Source of the DNA: an uncultured Prevotellaceae bacterium | Lineage (GTDB): Bacteria; Bacteroidota; Bacteroidia; Bacteroidales; Muribaculaceae | Length of the DNA stretch: 64,000 bases | Assembly (NCBI GenBank): GCA_900318065.1 | Contig: ONIY01000023.1 | Span: 1-64,000 of the forward strand | Direction of reading: 5' to 3' | Part shown: in pieces, positions 7,942 to 14,242 of the stretch | Layout: every line of letters begins with the position of its first letter | How positions within the stretch are numbered: the stretch's first letter is position 1 | Position numbers and translations under genes: made by a program | Notes under the pieces: model-generated | What the model saw: only the letters and a program-made list of their open reading frames with translations | Told to the model about the DNA's origin: nothing | Database searches by the model: none

Positions 7942-8757
7942 ATGGCACAATACTATTTAGTAAAAGACGGTCAGAGGGTGGGCCCACTCTCGATCGAGCA
8001 ATTAGTACAAGAAGGGCTAACTCCTGAGTCACTCGTTTGGACCGATGGCATGACCGACTGGGTACCCGCCGGCCAAGTGGCTGAGCTCGCTCCAGTGTTT
8101 GCACCTGCGCCAGCACCTGCTCCCGCACCTGCACCTGCTCCCGCTCCCGCACCACAACCAGTGCAACAGCAGTATCAGGCTCCACAGCCTCAATACCAGC
8201 AGCCACAGTATCAGCAACCTTATCAGCAGGCTTACCAGCAGCAGCCCATGGGCAACTATGTTGCTACTCCACAACTGGGCTTCATGGACGCTGTGAAGAT
8301 TTGCTTGAAGAAGTTCTTCGACTTCAAGGGCCGCGCCCGCCGCAGTGAGTACTGGTGGTTCATGCTTGCAACCTATATCGTTAACTGCGTTGTAAATGGT
8401 GGTCTCTACTCAGTTATGGGTGGCCTTCTGGCAAAGAAGCAGGCTCTTCAGCAAGCAGCTATTAACGACATTTTCAGTGGAAACGGTGTAGATACTGCTG
8501 CAATTGATGCTCAAGACCCCACAACTACGATTATTATCCTTGGTATCTTAATGTTTATTATTTCTTTGGCTATTTTCATTCCACAACTCTCGGCAACAGC
8601 CCGTCGCTTGCACGATGTGGGCAAGAGTGGTCACCTGCAGTGGCTCTATCTCCTGTGCGGTATTGGTGGCCCCATCTGCATGCTCCTGTGCATCCCCGAA
8701 GGCAAGCCCGAACCCAACAAGTGGGGTGAGTCGCCAAAGTTTGTACTGCAACAATAG
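7942..8757 (+). CDS. GYF_2 (DUF4339) plus DUF805 membrane protein
   Basis: 271 aa. Residues 1-52 form a GYF_2 domain (MAQYYLVKDGQRVGPLSIEQL ... LVWTDGMTDWVPAG), a predicted peptide-binding module. Residues about 55-115 are low complexity: an AP-dipeptide run and QYQQPQYQQP repeats. Residues about 125-265 are a DUF805-type domain with the FDFKGRARRSEYWW signature, several membrane segments and an ARRLHDVGKSG motif. ATG 7942 was chosen because the GYF_2 domain starts there and the promoter spacing fits. The following gene has the same N-terminal domain, so the two probably act on a shared membrane partner; the function is unknown. Confidence 0.9.
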   Translation: MAQYYLVKDGQRVGPLSIEQLVQEGLTPESLVWTDGMTDWVPAGQVAELAPVFAPAPAPAPAPAPAPAPAPQPVQQQYQAPQPQYQQPQYQQPYQQAYQQQPMGNYVATPQLGFMDAVKICLKKFFDFKGRARRSEYWWFMLATYIVNCVVNGGLYSVMGGLLAKKQALQQAAINDIFSGNGVDTAAIDAQDPTTTIIILGILMFIISLAIFIPQLSATARRLHDVGKSGHLQWLYLLCGIGGPICMLLCIPEGKPEPNKWGESPKFVLQQ

Positions 8758-8790
8758 TAACACATTAATTTTCAATCAACCTAATACAGT

Positions 8791-8839
8791 ATCAAGCAAG
8801 CAAGCAAGTAGTATTAAACCAAGCACTTGCTTGCTTGAT
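8791..8839. terminator. Long perfect hairpin between the GYF_2 genes
   Basis: ATCAAGCAAGCAAG (8791-8804) is a perfect inverted repeat of CTTGCTTGCTTGAT (8826-8839), built on the tetramer CAAG. No T-run follows, so it may attenuate, stabilise mRNA or be a repeat rather than a classical terminator. Confidence 0.6.
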
Positions 8840-8860
8840 TAACTAAATAAGTAATACATT

Positions 8861-9451
8861 ATGGCTCAGTATTATATTGGAAAAAATAATGAGAGATTAG
8901 GACCGTTTCCTGTGGAACAACTAATTGCCAACGGTATCACCCCCGACACCCTGGTGTGGTGTACCGGTATGCCAGGATGGGCAAAGGCAAAAGACGTGCC
9001 CGAGGTGGCCGAGCTTTTCGCTCCGCAGCAGCCACCGCAACCGCAATATGCTCCACCGGCTCAAGACTATGGGCAGCCACAGTATCAGGCTCCCCAGCCC
9101 CAATATCAACAACCACAGTACCAGCAGCCACAGTATGGCTACCAGCAGCCACAGTATGGCTATCAGCAGCCGCAGTATGGCAATATGCCTCCTCGCCCCG
9201 ACAACAACCTCGTGTGGGCTATCTTGTGCACTGTGCTGTGCTGCTTGCCACTGGGCATCGTGGCAATAGTAAAGGCCTCCAGTGTAAATAACCTCTACGA
9301 CCGTGGCGACTATGCCGGAGCCGAGGCAGCAGCCAAGAGCGCCAAGTCATGGTCAATATGGGGTGCTGTCTCATCGATAATATTGATTGTTCTATACATT
9401 ATCTTTGTTATTGTTTTGGGAATAGGAGCTGCTGGGCTTTCAAACTATTAA
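8861..9451 (+). CDS. GYF_2 (DUF4339) plus CD225/dispanin-like membrane protein
   Basis: 196 aa. A GYF_2 domain (1-50, MAQYYIGKNNERLGPFPVEQL) is followed by a Pro/Gln/Tyr-rich linker with QPQYGYQ repeats (about 55-110). A dispanin/CD225-like part comes next: NNLVWAILCTVLCCLPLGIV, then an ASSVNNLYDRGDYAGAE loop and a second membrane helix (WGAVSSIILIVLYIIFVIV). Dispanin-type proteins are two-helix membrane proteins; their bacterial role is unclear. The gene is 103 nt after its GYF_2 paralogue and 9 nt before the DUF2752 gene. Confidence 0.88.
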   Translation: MAQYYIGKNNERLGPFPVEQLIANGITPDTLVWCTGMPGWAKAKDVPEVAELFAPQQPPQPQYAPPAQDYGQPQYQAPQPQYQQPQYQQPQYGYQQPQYGYQQPQYGNMPPRPDNNLVWAILCTVLCCLPLGIVAIVKASSVNNLYDRGDYAGAEAAAKSAKSWSIWGAVSSIILIVLYIIFVIVLGIGAAGLSNY

Positions 9452-9460
9452 ATTCCCATT

Positions 9461-9844
9461 TTGAAAAAAACAGTGTTGTGGTGGGCACTAGTGGCAATGG
9501 CAATCGCTGCCATTGCTGCTGTGTTGTACTATAGGTTTAGCCCCACGGCATGGTGGTTCCCGCAGTGCCCAGTGAAGCTGCTCACGGGGCTGAGCTGCCC
9601 CTCGTGTGGTGCCCAGCGCGCGTTTCATGCTCTGTTGCATGGCGAGGTGGGCAAGGCTTTGTCGTTCAACTACTTCTTCATCCTGAGCATACCTTACCTG
9701 CTGCTGGCGTGCGTAGCGCTAGTGCTCAAGAAGCACGATAAATGGCGCACTGTAACAGGCTTCATCGAGGGCAAAGTGCTTGCCTGGATCTATGTGGCAT
9801 GCTTTTTAGTGTGGTTTGTAATGCGCAATGTGTTAGGGATTTAG
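9461..9844 (+). CDS. DUF2752 membrane protein
   Basis: 127 aa read from TTG 9461 (MKKTVLWWALVAMAIAAIAA); an ATG at 9497 is an alternative but would cut into the first helix. The DUF2752 signature CPVKLLTGLSCPSCGAQRAF is clear, with three cysteines, and two further membrane segments follow. It lies 9 nt after the CD225-like gene and is probably the last gene of this operon. DUF2752 is of unknown function. Confidence 0.82.
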   Translation: MKKTVLWWALVAMAIAAIAAVLYYRFSPTAWWFPQCPVKLLTGLSCPSCGAQRAFHALLHGEVGKALSFNYFFILSIPYLLLACVALVLKKHDKWRTVTGFIEGKVLAWIYVACFLVWFVMRNVLGI

Positions 9845-9852
9845 TGGGGCAG

Positions 9853-10013
9853 TGGAGCAGTGGAATAGCGGTCGAGCATTCGAGCGATCGAACATTCGAG
9901 CAATCGAACAATCGAGCAGTCGAATGCTCGACCACTTTCTAACGAAAAGACTTTGTCCTTCGTCCTTTGTCCTTCGTCCTTCGTCCTTCGTCCTTCGTCC
10001 TTTGTCCTTCGTT
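9853..10013. repeat. TCGA-rich hairpin followed by GTCCTTC tandem repeat
   Basis: A perfect 14-bp inverted repeat GGTCGAGCATTCGA (9870-9883) / TCGAATGCTCGACC (9920-9933) encloses further TCGA-containing near-repeats. From 9954 to 10013 follow about eight copies of a 7-nt unit GTCCTTC/T. The same 7-nt unit recurs at 18198-18240 and 50575-50600. Confidence 0.85.
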
Positions 10014-10349
10014 CTATTCGTCTTTGACGTAGGATGCCATGTTGTCGCGTGACTCCCACACGTCGGCGCGGTAGCAGTTGGGCACTGTCTCTACCACCCA
10101 GTGTGCGATGTTCTCGGCGGTGGGGTTGAACTTGAGCACTTCGTTCAGGTTCTTGTGGTCGATGCGGTTGTGGATGAGCTTCTTGATGAGCGTGAAGTCA
10201 CACACCAGTCCATTGCTGTCCAGCTCTTTGGCTTTGCAGTAGACCTTGATAATCCAGTTGTGGCCGTGCAGGTTCTCGCACTTGCTCTCATAGTCCAGGT
10301 AGAGCTGGTGGCACGACGATATTTCTAAAGTTTTTTCTACGTAATACAT
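10014..10349 (-). CDS. queD: 6-carboxytetrahydropterin synthase (QueD)
   Basis: 111 aa. The zinc site H14, H28, H30 (CHQLYLDYESKCENLHGHNW) and the catalytic Cys24 are present, as is the PTAEN segment near residue 77. QueD converts dihydroneopterin triphosphate to 6-carboxytetrahydropterin, the first dedicated step of queuosine precursor synthesis. queC and queF follow upstream on the same strand; no queE is found between or beside them. The stop codon abuts the GTCCTTC repeat. Confidence 0.94.
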   Translation of the reverse strand: MYYVEKTLEISSCHQLYLDYESKCENLHGHNWIIKVYCKAKELDSNGLVCDFTLIKKLIHNRIDHKNLNEVLKFNPTAENIAHWVVETVPNCYRADVWESRDNMASYVKDE

Positions 10350-10390
10350 GAGCGTTAAGTGTTAAGGGTGAAGTTTTAAGTGTCAAGTGG
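10350..10390. repeat. AAGTGTTAAG-type leader repeat at the queD start
   Basis: GTTAAGTGTTAAGGGTGAAG followed by TTTTAAGTGTCAAG begins 4 nt from the queD start codon. The same module directly precedes the start codons of the gene at 22663-23076 and of polA (48803). Confidence 0.75.
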
Positions 10391-10465
10391 CTGCGACAGA
10401 GTCGCAGCACGGCTGACCATAGGGAACCTCGGGAACCATTGTGAACCCGTGGCCTTGTGGCCTGG

Positions 10466-11119
10466 CTACTCGTAGGGGGTGGGGTCGGGGATGCCGGCGT
10501 CGCGCAGCGCTTCGATGCGCTCACGGCAGGTGCCGCACTTGCCGCAGTGCTTCTCGCCGCCCTTGTAGCATGAGTAGGTCATCGCATAGTCCACGCCCAG
10601 CGCTTTGCCACGGCGGGCGATGTCGGTCTTGGTGATGCCGGTGTAGGGCGCAAAGACGGTGATGCCGTCGTAGGTGCCTTGCTGCGTAGCCATCGACATG
10701 GCGTCGATAAACGACTGGCGGCAGTCGGGGTAGATGGTGTGGTCGCCGGCATGGTTGGCAATCATCACGCGCTTGAGGCCGTTGCTCTCGGCAATGCCGC
10801 AGGCAATCGCGAGCATGATGCCGTTGCGAAAGGGCACCACCGTAGCCTTCATGTTCTCGTCGTCGTAGTTGCCCTCGGGGATGGCGTCGGGGCTCTCGAG
10901 CAGTGCGCTCTTGAAGTAGCGGTGCATGAAGTCGAGCGGAATGATGATGTGCTTGATGCCCAGCGACTGGCATTGTGCCACGGCATATTGCTGCTCGCGG
11001 TGGTTTTGCGTGGAGCCATAGTCGAAGGTTATCGCCAGGGCTATCTCGTCGCGGAACTCATGCAGCATGGTGCAGGAGTCCATGCCACCCGAGAGGATTA
11101 TTACTGCGTCTTTTGCCAT
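10466..11119 (-). CDS. queC: 7-cyano-7-deazaguanine synthase (QueC)
   Basis: 217 aa. The ATP-pyrophosphatase P-loop SGGMDS is at 10-15. A zinc cluster near the C-terminus has C184, C192, C195 and C198. The NHAGDHTIYPDCR block is the usual substrate region. QueC forms preQ0 from 7-carboxy-7-deazaguanine. It is co-directional with queF (upstream) and queD (downstream). Its start codon is followed within 6 nt, on the upstream side, by the CAGTTATCAG repeat cassette, so the native 5' leader consists of that repeat. Confidence 0.97.
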   Translation of the reverse strand: MAKDAVIILSGGMDSCTMLHEFRDEIALAITFDYGSTQNHREQQYAVAQCQSLGIKHIIIPLDFMHRYFKSALLESPDAIPEGNYDDENMKATVVPFRNGIMLAIACGIAESNGLKRVMIANHAGDHTIYPDCRQSFIDAMSMATQQGTYDGITVFAPYTGITKTDIARRGKALGVDYAMTYSCYKGGEKHCGKCGTCRERIEALRDAGIPDPTPYE

Positions 11120-11350
11120 TTCAGTAGTCAGTTATCAGTAGTCAGTTATCAGTAGTCAGTTGTCAGTTATCAGTTGTCAGTTTTTAGTTTTCAGTTGGTT
11201 TCGCAAGGCGTGCCTTGCGACCTGCCGACCGATTGTGAGATTGCATTGCCTATAGTCTCGCCACTGTCTTCCATAAACCATAAACAATAAACTATAAACA
11301 AAATTTGTCTTCCATAAACCATAAACTATCAACCATAAACCAAAACCAAG
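11120..11350 (+). repeat. Composite intergenic repeat cassette, copy 1
   Basis: It fills the whole queC-queF gap. Module order: CAGTTATCAG/CAGTAGTCAG 10-nt units (11124-11192), a CGCAAGGCgTGCCTTGCG palindrome with CGACCTGCCGACCGATTGTG (11204-11240), then CTCGCCACTGTCTTCCATAA and repeated CATAAACCATAAAC (11256-11340). The order is shared with the cassettes at 33030, 44263, 45755 and 49873. Confidence 0.85.
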
Positions 11351-11351
11351 T

Positions 11352-11831
11352 TTATCGGTTACTGCAGTTGTTGAAGTTTGCCAGTTGGCGTGCTTTCACC
11401 AGGTCTTGGTGCTCGGCGTCGCCATAGTTGGCAAAGGGCACGATGGAGATGCCTCCGCGGGCGTTGAAGTAGCCGGTGACTTCGAGGTACTTGGGGTCCA
11501 TCAACTTCACCAGGTCTTTCATGATGATGTTCACGCAGTCCTCGTGGAAGTCGCCCTGGTTGCGGAAGCTGAAGAGGTAGAGCTTCAGGCTCTTGCTCTC
11601 TACCATGCGCACGCGAGGGATGTAGCGGATGACGATGCGGCCAAAGTCGGGCTGCCCGGTGATGGGGCACAGCGCGGTGAACTCGGGGCAGTCGAAGCTT
11701 ACTACATACTCGTTGCCCGGGTGCATGTTGTCGAAGGTCTCCAGCACCGCGGGGTTGTACTTGTCGTCATACTTGGTGCCCTTGTTGCCTAGCAACGTGA
11801 GGTCGCCTGTTGTTGTCTTGTCTCGTGACAT
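11352..11831 (-). CDS. queF: NADPH-dependent 7-cyano-7-deazaguanine reductase (QueF)
   Basis: 159 aa, the short unimodular form. The catalytic Cys55 and Asp62 sit in [13 protein letters not shown]. The QueF NADPH motif [21 protein letters not shown] is at 78-98. It reduces preQ0 to preQ1, the substrate for tRNA-guanine transglycosylase. It is the first gene of the queF-queC-queD series on the minus strand. The start codon is directly preceded by CAGTTATCAG repeats. Confidence 0.97.
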   Translation of the reverse strand: MSRDKTTTGDLTLLGNKGTKYDDKYNPAVLETFDNMHPGNEYVVSFDCPEFTALCPITGQPDFGRIVIRYIPRVRMVESKSLKLYLFSFRNQGDFHEDCVNIIMKDLVKLMDPKYLEVTGYFNARGGISIVPFANYGDAEHQDLVKARQLANFNNCSNR

Positions 11832-11953
11832 AAGAGTTATCAGTTATCAGTAGTCAGTTATCAGTTTTCAGTTATCAGTAGAGCAGTAGAGTAGTAGAGT
11901 AGTAGAGTAGTTTCGTACTCTTCCCTCTCACCTCTCACCTCTTCCCTCTCACC
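11832..11953 (+). repeat. Composite intergenic repeat cassette, partial copy
   Basis: CAGTTATCAG units (11837-11878) are followed by AGTAGAGTAGTAGAGTAG (11879-11911) and CCTCTCACCTCTTCCCTCTC (11923-11953). The CATAAACCATAAAC end is missing. It abuts the queF start codon. Confidence 0.8.
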
Positions 11954-11984
11954 TAATAAGTATTCAGTGCCCTTATATTACCAA

Positions 11985-12013
11985 AGAGAGCCAACCTAAC
12001 TGGCTGGCTCTCT
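11985..12013 (-). terminator. Hairpin downstream of the truncated tRNA-Gln
   Basis: AGAGAGCCA (11985-11993) and TGGCTCTCT (12005-12013) are perfectly inverted. On the minus strand the hairpin starts 6 nt after the tRNA 3' end and is followed by only a weak T-tract. It is probably the original tRNA terminator. Confidence 0.6.
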
Positions 12014-12018
12014 GGAGG

Positions 12019-12073
12019 TTGTCCTACCCGGACTCGAACCAGGAAATGCGGCACCAAAAACCGTTGTGTTACC
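12019..12073 (-). pseudogene. 3' fragment of a tRNA-Gln (TTG)
   Basis: The minus strand carries a T arm CCTGG-TTCGAGT-CCGGG, a 3' acceptor strand TAGGACA with discriminator A, and an anticodon region CGGTTTTTGGTGCCG compatible with anticodon TTG. The D-arm 3' side GGTAACACA is also present. The matching 5' acceptor TGTCCTA is absent from the 60 nt upstream, which are A/T-rich and unrelated. The gene is therefore truncated at its 5' side and cannot fold as a full tRNA. Such 3' fragments typically arise by element integration at a tRNA or by deletion. Confidence 0.75.
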
Positions 12074-12207
12074 TTGCAAGTTTTTTGCGATTTTTTTTGG
12101 TTTCGCCAATCAAATACAGGCATTTAGGCTGCCTTTTCGGCTGGTTGCGCCGGCCGCGTTGTGGCTTGCATAACGTGCTGGCAGGCGTTGAAACCGTGGC
12201 AATAGTC

Positions 12208-13500
12208 CTACTTGGCAATGAGGAGGAAGTAGTTTTTCTTGCCTCGCTGTGCCAGGATGTACTTGTCGTTGAGCAGGAACGATGCGTCGATGGTCATGTT
12301 GGGGTCGGCAATCTTTTCCTTGTTGATGCTCACGCCACCGCCCTGGGTCATCTTGCGCATCTCGCCCTTGCTGGGGAAGACGGCAGCATCGTCGGTGAGC
12401 AGGTTGATGGCTGGCACGCCGCCACCGAGGGCGTCGCGGCTAACCTCAAACTGTGGCACACCCTCAAACACCGAGAGCAGGGTGTCCTCGTCAATCTTGT
12501 GGAGGATGTCCTTGGCCTTGTTGCTGAAGAGAATTTGCGAAGCCTCGACGGCCATCTCGTAGTCTTGTGCCGAGTGCACCATGGTGGTGATTTCCTTAGC
12601 CAAGCGCTTTTGCAATGGGCGCAGACCTGGGTCACGCTCTTGCTCCTGCTCGAGCGCCTGGATCTCCTCCTGTGGCAGGTCGGTGAAAATCTTGATGTAC
12701 TTGGCAGCGTCGGCATCGCTCACGTTGAGCCAGAACTGGTAGAACTTGTAGGGCGAGGTGCGCTTGGGGTCGAGCCACACGTTGCCACTCTCGGTCTTAC
12801 CAAACTTGCCACCGTCGGCCTTGGTGATCAATGGGCAAGTGATGGCATAGGCCTCGCCACCGTTGATGCGGCGAATGAGCTCGGTGCCGGTGGTGATGTT
12901 TCCCCACTGGTCGCTGCCACCCATCTGCAGGCGGCATCCCTCGTGCTCATAGAGGTAGAGGAAGTCGTAGCCTTGCAGGAGCTGGTAGCTGAACTCGGTG
13001 AACGACATGCCGTGGTCGGCGTTGGCAGCCAGGCGTTTCTTCACGCTGTCCTTTGCCATCATGTAGTTGACGGTGATGTGCTTGCCAATGTCACGAATGA
13101 AGTTCAGGAACGAGAATTCCTTCATCCAGTCGTAGTTGTTGACGAGGATGGCGTGGTTAGGCGCGTCGCTGTCGAAGTCGAGGAAGTGCGACAGTTGCTT
13201 GCGAATGGCCTCCTGGTTGTGACGCAGGGTGTCCTCGTCGATGAGTTTGCGCTCTTGCGACTTCATCGATGGGTCGCCAATCATGCCCGTGGCGCCGCCA
13301 ATGAGTGCTATGGGCCTGTGGCCTGCGCGCTGGAAGTGCTTGAGCATCATGATGCTCACCAGGTGCCCAATGTGCAGCGAGTCGGCAGTGGGGTCGATGC
13401 CCACATAGGCGCTCGTCATTTCTTTGTTCAGCTGTTCTTCAGTACCTGGCATGATGTTGTTGATCATGCCTCTCCAAGTAAGTTCTTCTACAAAATTCAT
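12208..13500 (-). CDS. tyrS: Tyrosyl-tRNA synthetase
   Basis: 430 aa. It has the class I HIGH motif (43-46, LHIGHL), the tyrosine-specific GGSDQWGN block (194-201), a KFGKT (232-236) in place of KMSKS, and a C-terminal S4-like RNA-binding domain ending [14 protein letters not shown]. It charges tRNA-Tyr. It is transcribed alone from a promoter with a TACCTTTG -7 box. The tRNA-Gln fragment lies downstream. Confidence 0.98.
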   Translation of the reverse strand: MNFVEELTWRGMINNIMPGTEEQLNKEMTSAYVGIDPTADSLHIGHLVSIMMLKHFQRAGHRPIALIGGATGMIGDPSMKSQERKLIDEDTLRHNQEAIRKQLSHFLDFDSDAPNHAILVNNYDWMKEFSFLNFIRDIGKHITVNYMMAKDSVKKRLAANADHGMSFTEFSYQLLQGYDFLYLYEHEGCRLQMGGSDQWGNITTGTELIRRINGGEAYAITCPLITKADGGKFGKTESGNVWLDPKRTSPYKFYQFWLNVSDADAAKYIKIFTDLPQEEIQALEQEQERDPGLRPLQKRLAKEITTMVHSAQDYEMAVEASQILFSNKAKDILHKIDEDTLLSVFEGVPQFEVSRDALGGGVPAINLLTDDAAVFPSKGEMRKMTQGGGVSINKEKIADPNMTIDASFLLNDKYILAQRGKKNYFLLIAK

Positions 13501-13533
13501 CGATTTATAGCGTGTTTAGTGAATATTCAGGTG

Positions 13534-13541
13534 CAAAGGTA
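13534..13541 (-). promoter_or_regulatory. -7 box of tyrS
   Basis: On the minus strand TACCTTTG, 34 nt before the tyrS start. A TTTG lies 16 nt further upstream (13558-13561), shorter than the usual spacing. Confidence 0.55.
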
Positions 13542-13719
13542 ATAATTTTTTTGCTAGCAAAAAAATCGCACCTATCTTCCATCAATGGGCATTGGCTCTC
13601 GAAGCACTATATCCCCTTCTCGCATGGCGAAGAAGCGGCATAGGCACTACCCCTTTGAGCCAATTCACAAAGTTTAACAGTACAGAGCCCATTTTGATGC
13701 GATTTTTTCGGCTTTATCG

Positions 13720-13750
13720 CTTGCAGAAAAGAAATATAGTAGTACTTTTG
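13720..13750 (+). promoter_or_regulatory. Promoter of the DUF2795 gene
   Basis: -33 CTTG (13720-13723) and -7 TACTTTTG (13743-13750), spacing 19 nt, 46 nt before the ATG. The rest of 13542-13700 shows no gene. Confidence 0.65.
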
Positions 13751-13795
13751 CGAACTTTTTCAAAACGATAAATATTAACTCTAAAAGATAAGACT

Positions 13796-14020
13796 ATGTA
13801 TTGGACACTTGAATTAGCAACAAAACTAGAAGACGCACCCTGGCCCGCCACTAAGGAGGAGCTCATCGATTATGCAATGCGTAGCGGTGCGCCCATGGAA
13901 GTGATTGAAAATCTGGAAGAAATAGAAGACGAAGGCGACATCTACATGTCGATAGAAGACATCTGGCCCGACTATCCCACCAACGATGACGACTTCTTCT
14001 TCAACGAAGAGGAGTATTAA
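13796..14020 (+). CDS. DUF2795 small acidic protein
   Basis: 74 aa: MYWTLELATKLEDAPWPATK followed by EELIDYAMRSGAP and an IEDEGDIYMSIEDIWPDYPT block. The small single-domain architecture matches the DUF2795 proteins common in Bacteroidales. It ends in an acidic, aromatic tail (NDDDFFFNEEEY). The tail-coding 43 bp, including the stop codon, is duplicated exactly in tandem directly downstream. The function is unknown. Confidence 0.85.
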   Translation: MYWTLELATKLEDAPWPATKEELIDYAMRSGAPMEVIENLEEIEDEGDIYMSIEDIWPDYPTNDDDFFFNEEEY

Positions 14021-14063
14021 CACCAACGATGACGACTTCTTCTTCAACGAAGAGGAGTATTAA
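13978..14063 (+). repeat. Exact 43-bp tandem duplication of the DUF2795 3' end
   Basis: 13978-14020 and 14021-14063 are identical, starting CACCAACGATGACGAC and ending GAGGAGTATTAA. The first copy encodes the C-terminal 13 residues and stop; the second is out of use behind that stop. Confidence 0.95.
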
Positions 14064-14112
14064 TCGCTGAGCGATAGTATTCTAAGCTGAATAATCAGCT
14101 TGATAGATAAAA

Positions 14113-14152
14113 GTGAATGGGTGAGCCTCATGGTTCACCCATTCACTGTTTT
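14113..14152 (+). terminator. Terminator after the DUF2795 gene
   Basis: GTGAATGGGTGA (14113-14124) pairs with TCACCCATTCAC (14135-14146), followed by TGTTTT. Confidence 0.85.
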
Positions 14153-14242
14153 ACACATGAAACCTGCTGAAACGCTTAGAAATCCACCTATTTTATCGTT
14201 GGCGCAATTGGGATATAATCAATCCCAGTGGCGGCAAGGGGG

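Noticed and set aside
12019-13542. 507-codon plus-strand ORF
   Set aside because: It is antisense to tyrS, whose motifs are clear; it also runs through the tRNA fragment.
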